Below the pieces are notes generated by a model. That model was not told where the DNA came from. It saw only the letters and a list, made by a program, of their open reading frames with translations, and ran no database searches. A DNA stretch of 64,000 nucleotides from Paenarthrobacter ilicis (GTDB lineage: Bacteria; Actinomycetota; Actinomycetes; Actinomycetales; Micrococcaceae). Each line of letters opens with the position of its first letter. Positions within the stretch are counted from its first letter, which is position 1. The stretch is from NCBI RefSeq assembly GCF_016907545.1, contig NZ_JAFBCD010000001.1:3472001-3536000 (forward strand), written 5' to 3'. This document shows, in pieces, positions 32,278 through 40,046 of this stretch. A program made the position numbers and the translations under genes.

Positions 32278-32366
32278 TTTCTGCTGGATCATCGGCCAGG
32301 GCAGCAAGAGGAGAGTCCGGAGTTCCGGGGTTCCACCACGTGCGTAGGCCGATGATCCAGCAAAAA
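32278..32366. repeat. 89-bp palindromic element, copy 2
   Basis: Arms TTTCTGCTGGATCATCGGCC (32278-32297) and its inverse (32347-32366) match in 19 of 20 positions. Same length and orientation as the copy at 31288-31376; identity over the 89 bp is about 65 positions. It lies between the DUF559-type gene stop and the convergent HTH-MurA gene stop and could also terminate both. Confidence 0.88.
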
Positions 32367-32376
32367 GGGCTGGAGC

Positions 32377-33906
32377 TTAGTCCTGGAAGTACTCGATCTT
32401 GGCACCGATGGTGTTCAACCGCTCGGCCAGGTCCTCGTAGCCGCGCTCGATCACGTAGATGTTGCGCAGCTCGGAGGTACCGCGTGCGGCGAGCATGGCC
32501 AGGAGAAGGCAGGCGGCAGGGCGGAGGGCTGGCGGGCAGCCGATCTCCGCAGCACGCCACTTGGTGGGCCCGTTCACGTAGATGCGGTGCGGGTCCAGCA
32601 ACTGAACCTGTGCGCCCAGCTTGTTGAGCTCCGTCAGGTAGATGGCCCTGTTTTCGTAGACCCAATCGTGGATCATGGTTTGGCCTTCGGCGTTGCCAGC
32701 GATCACAGCGAAGAAGGGCAAGTTGTCGATGTTCAGCCCGGGGAAAGGCATCGGGTGGATCTTATCCTGCGGTGCCTTGAGCTCGGAGGGCTTGGTGGTC
32801 ACGTCCACCAACCGGGTCCGCCCGTTGCGGGCCATGTACTCGCCGGAGATCTCCATTTTCTGGCCCATCTGCTCCAGGGTGGCGAGCTCGATTTCCATGA
32901 ACTCTATGGGCACCCGGCGGATGGTTACCTCGGAATTGGTGACAATGCCGGCGGTAATAAGGCTCATGGCCTCGATGGGGTCCTCGGACGGGAAGTACTC
33001 GATGTCCACGTCAATCGCCGGCCGTCCGGTGATCTTCAGCGTGGTGGTGCCGACTCCGGCGATCTCCACACCCAGGCCCTGCAGGTAGAAGCAGAGATCC
33101 TGGACCATGTAATTGGGGCTGGCGTTGCGGATCACGGTGGTGCCCTTGCGGTGCGCGGCCGCCATGATGGCGTTTTCCGTGACAGTGTCCCCGCGTTCTG
33201 TCAGGACGAAGGAACGGTGGTCCGCGTCTGCCGGCGGTGCTTCCACGGAGTAGAAGCCTGACTTGGCTTCCACGGACAAGCCGAACTCGCGCAGTGCCTG
33301 CATGTGCGGCTCCACGGTGCGGGTACCCAGATCGCAGCCACCGGCGTACGGAAGCAGGTACTCGCTGGTCTCGTCCAGAAGAGGGCCCAGGAGCATGATG
33401 ACGCTGCGGGTACGGCGGGCGGCGTCCACGTCCATGGATTCGAGGTCCAGGACCTCGGGCCGCCGGATGCGGAGATCGCTGCCGTTCAGCCAGGTGCACT
33501 CCACGCCGATGGACGTGAGGACCTCCACGATCCTGTTGACTTCTTCAATGCGCGCCAGGCGGCGCAGCGTGGTGGTACCTCGGTTGATGAGGCTGGCGCA
33601 CAGGAGCGCCACACCCGCGTTTTTGCTGCTGTTGACATCCACTTCGCCGGAGAGAGTGCGTCCGCCTTCAACCCGGAGATGGGTCATCTGAGGCTTGCCC
33701 ACCTTCACGATGGAGCGCCCGAAGATCCCCTCGAGGCGCTCGATCATCCGGAGACTGAGGTTCTGTTTACCTTGCTCCATCCGGGCGATTGCGCTCTGGC
33801 TGGTTCCCAGCTCAGTTGCCAACTGCCCTTGCGTCCAGCCTTTCTCGCCCCGCGCATCGCGGAGCAAAAGGCCTACATGTTCTGGCGTAGCTTGAGTCAT
33901 ATCCAA
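32377..33906 (-). CDS. HTH (XRE)-MurA-like fusion protein
   Basis: 509 residues. Residues about 10-65 are a Cro/C1-type helix-turn-helix: GWTQGQLATELGTSQSAIAR, then MEQGKQNLSLRMIERLEGIF. Residues about 75-509 are an EPSP-synthase-fold UDP-GlcNAc enolpyruvyl transferase: NSSKNAGVALLCASL with the catalytic Lys-Asn, PYAGGCDLGTRTVEPH with the MurA active-site Cys, and GYEDLAERLNTIGAKIEY at the end. MurA makes UDP-GlcNAc-enolpyruvate, the first committed step of peptidoglycan. The HTH suggests a DNA-binding MurA paralogue that could couple precursor level to transcription. ATG 33906 starts MDMTQATPEH. The downstream 89-bp element is convergent with its stop. Confidence 0.88.
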   Translation of the reverse strand: MDMTQATPEHVGLLLRDARGEKGWTQGQLATELGTSQSAIARMEQGKQNLSLRMIERLEGIFGRSIVKVGKPQMTHLRVEGGRTLSGEVDVNSSKNAGVALLCASLINRGTTTLRRLARIEEVNRIVEVLTSIGVECTWLNGSDLRIRRPEVLDLESMDVDAARRTRSVIMLLGPLLDETSEYLLPYAGGCDLGTRTVEPHMQALREFGLSVEAKSGFYSVEAPPADADHRSFVLTERGDTVTENAIMAAAHRKGTTVIRNASPNYMVQDLCFYLQGLGVEIAGVGTTTLKITGRPAIDVDIEYFPSEDPIEAMSLITAGIVTNSEVTIRRVPIEFMEIELATLEQMGQKMEISGEYMARNGRTRLVDVTTKPSELKAPQDKIHPMPFPGLNIDNLPFFAVIAGNAEGQTMIHDWVYENRAIYLTELNKLGAQVQLLDPHRIYVNGPTKWRAAEIGCPPALRPAACLLLAMLAARGTSELRNIYVIERGYEDLAERLNTIGAKIEYFQD

Positions 33907-34109
33907 GAAATATCACAGGTGAGCTATGAGTGGCCAGCTTTCGATGTATGGAGCGGCAAAAGTCACACCATACCCGTTCCGTGAGATATAAGGGGCGACG
34001 GCGGCTTGTCGCCACGGGTGGTGGCCTTCCCCATTCGGAGACGGGCAGAAGTGCCCATTGCGGTCCGGGGAACAATACCCAAGCATGGAGGGAAAGCTCA
34101 GGGGGAAAC

Positions 34110-35075
34110 ATGCCTTTCTACGGCGCCGACGTCAACCAACTCAAAGCGCTCTCCAAGGCCCTGGCCAACGGTGCGTCACTGCTGACCAGCCGCGCCCGGG
34201 AGCTCGACTCGTTGATCGGCCAAGGACTGACCGGCCAAGGCGGCGGCTGGCAGGGCCAGGATGCCAAGCGTTTTGCAGCGGATTGGCAGGGCCGCCTGAG
34301 GCCGTTGCTGGATCGGACCACGCGGGGCTTGGAAGAGGCTTCACAGTCCGCGCTTGCCAATGCCGACCAGCAGTCCTCCACCTCCACGGAAGGCGGCGGC
34401 CCAGGCAGTTCCGGTGGCCCAGGGAACGACGCCACCGCCAAGACCGCAGCCAATCCCAATCCCGGCCAGCCGACCCCGCAGGAGATCCTGGACAACTACC
34501 AGGTCAGCGACGCCGAGACCACCATGTGGCCCGGAGACTGGGACCCACTGCGCTTCATTGTTGACCAAAGGGAGGTCACCGAAAAGGAAGCAGAGCTCCT
34601 CAACGGCCTGGGTCCTTTCGAGATGAACGCCTTCAAGGGCATCCACGATGACGCCTTCAGCGTTGCCGATGACCGCTTCCCCAGTGCCGACCGCAACGAT
34701 GACCAGAACGACGCCTTCCGGCACGCGTATTGGAATGCCCTCATGGTCAAGGAGTTCGGCGCGGACTGGGCGGAGGACTACGCCACTGCCCACGAGCAAC
34801 TCCCGGGCAACCCCGCACCCCGCGAAGCCATGGACCTGTACAACAATGAAGTGGGCCGCAACGTGGCCATAGCCAATCCGGATGCCAGCGCTGAGGAGCT
34901 TGCGGACTTGATCGAGGAAGCTGTGAACAACGGCGACACCGTGGTGGTGGGACAGGACATGCTGCCCCACCCGTCCAATGAGGTCCCCATGGACCAGACC
35001 GGCGACGCCAACAATGCCGAGCCCGCCCCGGGCGAAGACCCGGAGTTCAACGACGAGTCCAGGACCACCTCGTGA
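34110..35075 (+). CDS. WXG100-like N-domain protein with DUF6973-type C-terminal domain (putative secreted effector)
   Basis: 321 residues from ATG 34110, preceded by AGGGGGAAAC; the longer open frame has no support. Residues 1-95 form a helical hairpin like WXG100/ESAT-6 proteins (LKALSKALANGASLL, then GGGWQGQDAKRFAADW as the W-x-G turn). Residues about 95-130 are a Gly/Ser/Pro linker. Residues about 145-290 hold NDDQNDAFRHAYWNALMVKE and AMDLYNNEVGRNVA, the core of a domain I know as DUF6973 from polymorphic-toxin-like proteins. I infer export by a type VII (ESX) system, which is not in the window. GTGA overlap with a lipoprotein gene suggests an effector-immunity or effector-partner pair. 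Confidence 0.72.
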   Translation: MPFYGADVNQLKALSKALANGASLLTSRARELDSLIGQGLTGQGGGWQGQDAKRFAADWQGRLRPLLDRTTRGLEEASQSALANADQQSSTSTEGGGPGSSGGPGNDATAKTAANPNPGQPTPQEILDNYQVSDAETTMWPGDWDPLRFIVDQREVTEKEAELLNGLGPFEMNAFKGIHDDAFSVADDRFPSADRNDDQNDAFRHAYWNALMVKEFGADWAEDYATAHEQLPGNPAPREAMDLYNNEVGRNVAIANPDASAEELADLIEEAVNNGDTVVVGQDMLPHPSNEVPMDQTGDANNAEPAPGEDPEFNDESRTTS

Positions 35076-35569
35076 AGTTCCAACACCAAAAACAGGCTCG
35101 ACGACGATCGGGGACGTCCGGCGCCCGCACTACTTTTGCGGGCCGCGCCACCCTGGCCGGCCTGCTCGCTGTCATCCTGGCCTGCGCTTTGGCCGCCTGC
35201 TCACTAGGAGGATCCGTCATGCCCGAATCGAACGAGAAGCTCAACAGCCAGGTGCTTGAGTCCGCGAAGAACGGGACGGCACTGAAGCTGGCTGACGCCA
35301 CGGACTTCGAGTGGGACCAAGCCGGTTTCGTGACGGAGGGGACGCCGGCCAAGGACATCGAAGCAGCCTTCGGCGAGCCGTTGACCAAGGAGAACCGCTA
35401 CACGGCCTCGCCAGCGTTGTTCGTCTTCCTGAAGGACGGAAAGGTGGCGAAGGCCATCCGCATCGTCCCGGATGCCTTCTTCGGCGCCGACGCGAAAAGG
35501 AAATACGGCCGTGACGTGGTCCTCACCCCGCCGGAGGGAAAAAAGGGCTTCCTCAACTGGCGCGAGTAA
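35072..35569 (+). CDS. Small lipoprotein paired with the WXG-type effector
   Basis: 165 residues from GTG 35072, overlapping the upstream stop by 4 bases. A long basic N-terminus (KQARRRSGTSGARTT) leads to a hydrophobic stretch LAGLLAVILACALAAC with lipobox LAAC, so Cys about residue 43 should carry the lipid. The mature part of about 120 residues has an alternating strand pattern (TASPALFVFLKDGKVAKAIR, FGADAKRKYGRDVVLTPPEG) reminiscent of small BLIP/SmpA-like folds, by eye only. As the tightly coupled partner of a predicted ESX effector, an outward-facing immunity or chaperone role is possible; alternatively both are parts of an envelope system. Confidence 0.65.
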   Translation: MKFQHQKQARRRSGTSGARTTFAGRATLAGLLAVILACALAACSLGGSVMPESNEKLNSQVLESAKNGTALKLADATDFEWDQAGFVTEGTPAKDIEAAFGEPLTKENRYTASPALFVFLKDGKVAKAIRIVPDAFFGADAKRKYGRDVVLTPPEGKKGFLNWRE

Positions 35570-35622
35570 GCCTCCAAGCCCCCAGCAACACCGCGGCACA
35601 CACACGTTCACGGACGCGACCG

Positions 35623-36363
35623 TCATTCCTGGACGCGCCAGTACCCCAACGCATCGATCCTGCGCTTGTCCACGCCCAGCGTCTTCCGCAAATGCTTGAC
35701 GATGGCCCGCGTGCTGGAAGCTTCGCAGGCCACCCAGAAGAAGTCGTTGTCCACGGACACGCTGTCCGCAGTAAGCGCATCACAGACTTCCTCCACCAAC
35801 GCGGCACCGTCGCGTTTGCGCGGGACCCAGGTGACGACGTCGGACGCTGACGTCCGCACCTCCAGCGAGGGATCGGCGTCGTGCTGGTATTCGAGCCAGG
35901 CGGTCACGGGGGCCGCGCCCGCTGCGGTGAGCTCCCGCTCGTCCAGCAACGAGTTGATGGCCGGGATGGAGGCGGGATCGCCCACTACCCACATCCGGCG
36001 TGGAGCCGGCGCGGGAAAGGTGAAAGAACTGCCCTGGACGGTGGCCTCGATGGTCTCTCCGGGCTGCACGGCCCACGCCCAGTCCGCCGCTACCCCGTTG
36101 TGCATGGCGAAGTCCATGCTAAACGTTCCTGCTGCCGGGTCGGCGTTGACCAGGGTGTAGGCGCGCTGGTGGGCCTTGCCGGAATCGTCAAACCACAGGC
36201 GGATCCACATGGTGGGATGAAGGCCACTGCGTTGCAGGAGGCCACCGTCGCGGACATGGACGCGCAGGAAATCGGGGGTGATTTCCTCCTTTCCCGTGAC
36301 CTCCAGGGTGAAGTCGCGGGCGCCCATGACTTTGAGGACGACGCCTTCCCAATTGCGCTTCAA
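35623..36363 (-). CDS. Siderophore-interacting ferric reductase (SIP family)
   Basis: About 246 residues. An FAD-binding barrel (residues 1-115) with RAYTLVNADPAAGTFSMDFA and an NAD(P)H domain with the SIP C-terminal YWRVQE tail and WVACEASSTRAIVKHLR. Siderophore-interacting proteins reduce Fe(III)-siderophore in the cytoplasm to release iron. I choose TTG 36363 because a perfect AAGGAG (36370-36375) lies six bases upstream; the frame is open to GTG 36378 but would put the Shine-Dalgarno inside the gene. An iron box lies about 60 bases upstream in the divergent spacer shared with the penicillin-acylase-like gene, so repression by a DtxR/IdeR-type regulator is expected. Confidence 0.9.
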   Translation of the reverse strand: MKRNWEGVVLKVMGARDFTLEVTGKEEITPDFLRVHVRDGGLLQRSGLHPTMWIRLWFDDSGKAHQRAYTLVNADPAAGTFSMDFAMHNGVAADWAWAVQPGETIEATVQGSSFTFPAPAPRRMWVVGDPASIPAINSLLDERELTAAGAAPVTAWLEYQHDADPSLEVRTSASDVVTWVPRKRDGAALVEEVCDALTADSVSVDNDFFWVACEASSTRAIVKHLRKTLGVDKRRIDALGYWRVQE

Positions 36364-36424
36364 GCAACACTCCTTCACGAACGGCCGCGATTTGTGAACC
36401 GGGCCAAAGCCATTTATCTTGAGC

Positions 36425-36443
36425 TTAAGTAAGCCTAACCTAA
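36425..36443. promoter_or_regulatory. DtxR/IdeR/DmdR-type iron box
   Basis: TTAAGTAAGCCTAACCTAA matches the 19-bp consensus TTAGGTTAGSCTAACCTAA in 17 positions. It is 61 bases from the SIP start and 21 bases from ATG 36465, placed to repress both divergent genes when iron is sufficient. Confidence 0.85.
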
Positions 36444-36464
36444 GTCCGAAAGTGACCCGGAAAT

Positions 36465-38588
36465 ATGACGCCTGCCCCTATGCAGCACACCGCCCCGGCA
36501 GGCGGCACAGGAACGTACAGGGACCGTTGGGGAATACCGCACCTGTGGGCCGAATCCGCCAACCAGCTTGCCTTCCTCCAGGGCCACAACGCTGCCACTG
36601 ACCGGTCGTGGCAAATTGAAATGGAACGGTGGCGGTCCGAGGGCCGCACAGCCGAGGTACTGGGACAGGAGGCCGTCACCTGGGATCGCTTTGCCCGGCA
36701 GGCCCTGCTGGATGACACCGCCCGCCGCTGCTTTGACAACCTCGACGCCGGGACGCAGGAATGGTGCGGGCACTATGTTGCAGGTATCAACCGGGCCCTG
36801 GAGGAAGGACTCCGCAACAGCCCCGAATTTGTGGCCTCCAGCAGCCTTCCCGAACCGTGGAATCCGTGGACTCCTCTGGGGGTTTTCCTGGTCCACCACA
36901 TCCTGTTCTCCACGTTCCCCAACAAATTGTTCCGCGCCCACGTGCAACGGACAGTGGGCGAGGACGCCGTGCAACTGTTCAGCATCGAGGCTCCGGTGTG
37001 GTCCGGAAGCAATGCCTGGGCCGCCCACGGGTCCCGGACGTCCAGCGGGCTTCCCCTGATTGCCGGAGATCCGCACCGACTCATGGAATTGCCCGGCGTC
37101 TACCAGCAGGTGCGGTTGGCATGTCCCGAGTTCGACGCTATCGGCTTTGCCTTCCCCGGAGTTCCAGGCCTCCCGCACTTCGCCCACACCGGGCACACCG
37201 CGTGGGCCATCACCAACGCCATGGCCGACTACCAGGACCTCTTCAACGAACAATTGCGCAGGGTCCAGGACTCCGCGGGTGAACGCGTGGAGGCGCGGGG
37301 AGGAACAGGCTGGGAGACCGTCGTCGTCAGCCATCACACTATCCGCGTCCGCCATGGTGACGACGTCCCCGTGGAGGTGATCAAGACACCGCGGGGTCCG
37401 GTCATTTCCAGGACGCCCGACGGCGGCGCCTTGAGTCTGCGCTTCCCGGCGGCGGTGGAGGGGCGTTTGGGTTTTGAGTCGCTCCTGCCGTTGTTGCGGA
37501 GCCGGAACGTGGATGACGTCGAGGCAGCTTTGGGGGCTTGGGTTGAGCCGGTGAACAGCGTGATCGCCGGGGATTCGAGTGGTTCGGTCCGGCACCTGGT
37601 GGCCGGCCTGGTTCCTGCGCGCAATCCGGAGAACCGTCGCCTGCCCGTCCCGGCCTGGGAGCCGGCATACTCGGGGAAGCCTGCGCCCTCGAGGAATCAG
37701 GAGTACGTGCCCCTCGCATCTGCCACGGTGAACGGGTTTGCGGTCAGTGCCAACGATCGGGCGTCCGGGGGCGGCGACGCAATCGCCATGGAGTTCGCAC
37801 CGGCCCACCGCGCACTTCGGATCCGGACCCTGCTTGAGGCTGCCGAAGGACCCGTTGGTGTGGAGACCATGCAGGCCATCCACATGGACACCGGGCTGGG
37901 ACCATGGCCGCTGTTCCGGTCCCTGGCGGCCAACACCGCACCGGGCATCCTGTCCCCCGCAGCATCAGCCCTGCGGACCGAACTGCTGGCCTGGGACGGC
38001 CGGATGGATGCCGGCAGCCAACAGGCGTCAGCCTTCGCTGCCTGGAGGGGCGCGTTGGTGCAGCGGTTTGCTGCACACCCGGCACTGGCGGGGCTGGACC
38101 GGCCCACCGGGTACCCGTCGCTCTTTGGCCCGTGGCTGTCCGTGGCATCCAGGGTGGGTTTCGCATTGGAGACGCTGCTGCAGCGGGGCCAAGAGGTGGG
38201 GATCAACGTCCAGGAGGAGGTGGTCGCTGCTTTGGAGGCTGCCGCCGGAACAGCTGCCCCTGCGCGATGGGGCGAACGGCATCAGCTGCTCCCCATCCAT
38301 GACCTTCCAGTACCACTGGCCAGCGCAGCGCCAACCGCATCCCTCAGCGGAGACACCGGTTGCGTGCTCTGCACCGAAAGCCTTCCCGGAGTGGACGACC
38401 GCAACTTCCGGGGCCCCGTGGCCCGCTACGTCTGGGACCTGGCTGACCGTGCCAACAGCCGCTGGATCGTTCCTTTCGGCGCCGCAGGGACGCCAGGGGA
38501 CAAGCATTTTACCGATCAGTTGCCGCTCTGGACCACCGGCCAACTGATCCCTGTGATGACCGACTGGTCCCGGTTAACCAAAGCCTGA
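36465..38588 (+). CDS. Penicillin-acylase-family (Ntn hydrolase) protein in an iron-regulated module
   Basis: 707 residues. The Ntn-hydrolase nucleophile Ser is in PVWSGSNAWA (about residue 183), the usual autoprocessing site between alpha and beta chains; RDRWGIPHLWAESANQLAF is the conserved N-terminal block, DRSWQIEMERWRSEGRTAE binds side-chain substrate, and ANDRASGGGDAI matches the beta-chain signature. No signal peptide is seen, so it may be cytoplasmic, unlike classical secreted penicillin acylases. It reads from an iron box and is followed after 33 bases by a siderophore-type acetyltransferase. Homologues next to desferrioxamine clusters have been proposed to tailor acyl groups (DesG), which fits here. 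Confidence 0.85.
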   Translation: MTPAPMQHTAPAGGTGTYRDRWGIPHLWAESANQLAFLQGHNAATDRSWQIEMERWRSEGRTAEVLGQEAVTWDRFARQALLDDTARRCFDNLDAGTQEWCGHYVAGINRALEEGLRNSPEFVASSSLPEPWNPWTPLGVFLVHHILFSTFPNKLFRAHVQRTVGEDAVQLFSIEAPVWSGSNAWAAHGSRTSSGLPLIAGDPHRLMELPGVYQQVRLACPEFDAIGFAFPGVPGLPHFAHTGHTAWAITNAMADYQDLFNEQLRRVQDSAGERVEARGGTGWETVVVSHHTIRVRHGDDVPVEVIKTPRGPVISRTPDGGALSLRFPAAVEGRLGFESLLPLLRSRNVDDVEAALGAWVEPVNSVIAGDSSGSVRHLVAGLVPARNPENRRLPVPAWEPAYSGKPAPSRNQEYVPLASATVNGFAVSANDRASGGGDAIAMEFAPAHRALRIRTLLEAAEGPVGVETMQAIHMDTGLGPWPLFRSLAANTAPGILSPAASALRTELLAWDGRMDAGSQQASAFAAWRGALVQRFAAHPALAGLDRPTGYPSLFGPWLSVASRVGFALETLLQRGQEVGINVQEEVVAALEAAAGTAAPARWGERHQLLPIHDLPVPLASAAPTASLSGDTGCVLCTESLPGVDDRNFRGPVARYVWDLADRANSRWIVPFGAAGTPGDKHFTDQLPLWTTGQLIPVMTDWSRLTKA

Positions 38589-38621
38589 CCACCCGCCCCC
38601 CGGAAAGAACCTGAAGGAAAC

Positions 38622-39236
38622 ATGAACACCACAGCACCGGACTTCTCTGTCCGCACACCCGTTTACTCCGATGAGCTGGAGGGCTGGGGTTCCCTGCGGC
38701 TTGTGCCCTTGGATCCAAGCCAGGACATCCACTTTCTCTACGAGTGGGTCACCCAGCCCCGGGCCAAGTTCTGGGGGATGACCGGACACACCCGCGAACA
38801 CGTCCAGGAAATCTACGAGTTCCTGGACTCCCTGGAAACCCACCACGCCTTCCTGGTGGTCCTCGATGGCGAGCCGCTGGCCCTGTTCCAAACGTACGAG
38901 CCACTGCACGACCCCGTGGGCGAGGCCTACCCCGCGCGGGAAGAAGACATAGGGATGCACCTGCTGCTGGCTCCGGCCACGCGTCCCATTCCGCACTTCA
39001 CGCCGCGGCTTGCAACCTCGCTCATCAAGTACATGTTCTCCCTGCCCGGCAAGGACAGGATTGTGGTGGAGCCCGATTCCCGCAACGCCAAAGCGCTCCG
39101 CCGTTTGGAAGCCACCTGCTTCGAGTTCGGGCCCATCATCCAGCTCGCGGACAAGGAAGCCCAGCTGGGATTCCTGACCCGTGCGGGGTTCGACGAAGTC
39201 CAGGACAAGCAGGATGAGGTTCAGGCAAAGCAATAA
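38622..39236 (+). CDS. Siderophore-type GNAT acyltransferase (IucB/DesC-like)
   Basis: 204 residues, with an elongated GNAT fold as in IucB/RhbD/DesC enzymes that acylate N-hydroxy-diamines or lysine for siderophore assembly. Blocks: GSLRLVPLDPSQDIHFLYEW, VTQPRAKFWGMTGHTREHV and IVVEPDSRNAKALRRLEATC (acyl-CoA loop). AAGGAA lies nine bases before the ATG. It is co-directional with the penicillin-acylase-like gene in an iron-boxed unit. The decarboxylase, monooxygenase and NIS synthetase needed for a full desferrioxamine-type pathway are not in the window, so the gene is an isolated module here. The stop is 15 bases from the convergent ECF gene. Confidence 0.85.
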   Translation: MNTTAPDFSVRTPVYSDELEGWGSLRLVPLDPSQDIHFLYEWVTQPRAKFWGMTGHTREHVQEIYEFLDSLETHHAFLVVLDGEPLALFQTYEPLHDPVGEAYPAREEDIGMHLLLAPATRPIPHFTPRLATSLIKYMFSLPGKDRIVVEPDSRNAKALRRLEATCFEFGPIIQLADKEAQLGFLTRAGFDEVQDKQDEVQAKQ

Positions 39237-39251
39237 GGCCAATGCCGGGGC

Positions 39252-40046
39252 CTACCGCCAGACGAAGCTCCAGGTCCCGGCACCCACTGCGGTCAGCACG
39301 GCACCCGCGGCAATGACCACCCCGCCCAGCAGCACCCACGCATCCAGGAATGAGTACGTCGATTCGCGCGCCCAGGTCCGCTGACCAGCGCCAAAACCGC
39401 GTGCCTCCATGGTCACCGCCAGCCGCGACGCCCGGCGAACAGCTTGGACCAGCAATCCGAAGCTCTGCCCCAGCGTTGCTTTGATCCGTTGCAAGGGCCC
39501 GCCGTGGGACCCGACGCCCCGGGCCCTCCGCGCCATGCCGATCGTCTGCCATTCGTCAGCCATGAGGCCCACAAGGCGCATCGCCGCCAGGGATCCCAGC
39601 ACAAACCGGTGCGGCAATTTGGCCTTCTGGGCCAGCGCGTCGGCCAGGTCCGTGGGATCCGTACAGGTCATCAGGAGGATGGCCGGAAGGGCAATCGCCA
39701 AACCGCGCAGCATGAAACCCAGCCCCAGCTGAAGGGAACCTTCGCTGATGGACCAGAGCCCGACGTCGAGCAGTACAGCACCGCTGTCAGCTGCCACGAT
39801 CGCTGTACTCCAGCCACCGATGGCTGCCGCGATGATCAGCGGCCAGGCCCGCTGCCACAAGAGCCGCAACGTCAATCCGGCCAGTGGGAACAGGGCCAGC
39901 TCCGCCACCAGCGCCGTGGACGCGGACACCCAGTCAATGGAAAGTGCCAGCACCAGGGAGATCAGGAAAACCGCCGCGAACTTGGCCAGGGGGTTGGCTC
40001 GGGTCAGGAGGGCGTGGTTACCCCGCAGGTTCAAGGCATCCCTCAT
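39252..40046 (-). CDS. ECF transporter transmembrane subunit (EcfT/YkoC)
   Basis: 264 residues with about six membrane helices. The coupling-helix signature is seen as MARRARGVGSHGGPLQRI (ArgXGly box) and MEARGFGAGQRTWA, the two conserved A-R-G motifs of EcfT that contact the ATPases. It passes ATP-driven movement to the substrate-binding S protein in the membrane. Last gene of a TPP-riboswitch operon (S subunit, double ATPase, T subunit); it overlaps the ATPase stop by 4 bases. This arrangement is the YkoE-D-C set for thiamine precursors (hydroxymethylpyrimidine). N-terminus NLRGNHALLTRANPLAKF is typical. Confidence 0.9.
   Translation of the reverse strand: MRDALNLRGNHALLTRANPLAKFAAVFLISLVLALSIDWVSASTALVAELALFPLAGLTLRLLWQRAWPLIIAAAIGGWSTAIVAADSGAVLLDVGLWSISEGSLQLGLGFMLRGLAIALPAILLMTCTDPTDLADALAQKAKLPHRFVLGSLAAMRLVGLMADEWQTIGMARRARGVGSHGGPLQRIKATLGQSFGLLVQAVRRASRLAVTMEARGFGAGQRTWARESTYSFLDAWVLLGGVVIAAGAVLTAVGAGTWSFVWR

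Noticed and set aside
31288..32366. Insertion sequence with terminal inverted repeats
   Set aside because: No transposase motif (DDE, HUH or tyrosine/serine recombinase) is encoded between the elements; kept only as paired palindromes.
36435..37883. A 482-codon open frame antisense to the penicillin-acylase-like gene
   Set aside because: No conserved motifs, no ribosome binding site, and the plus strand has clear catalytic motifs.
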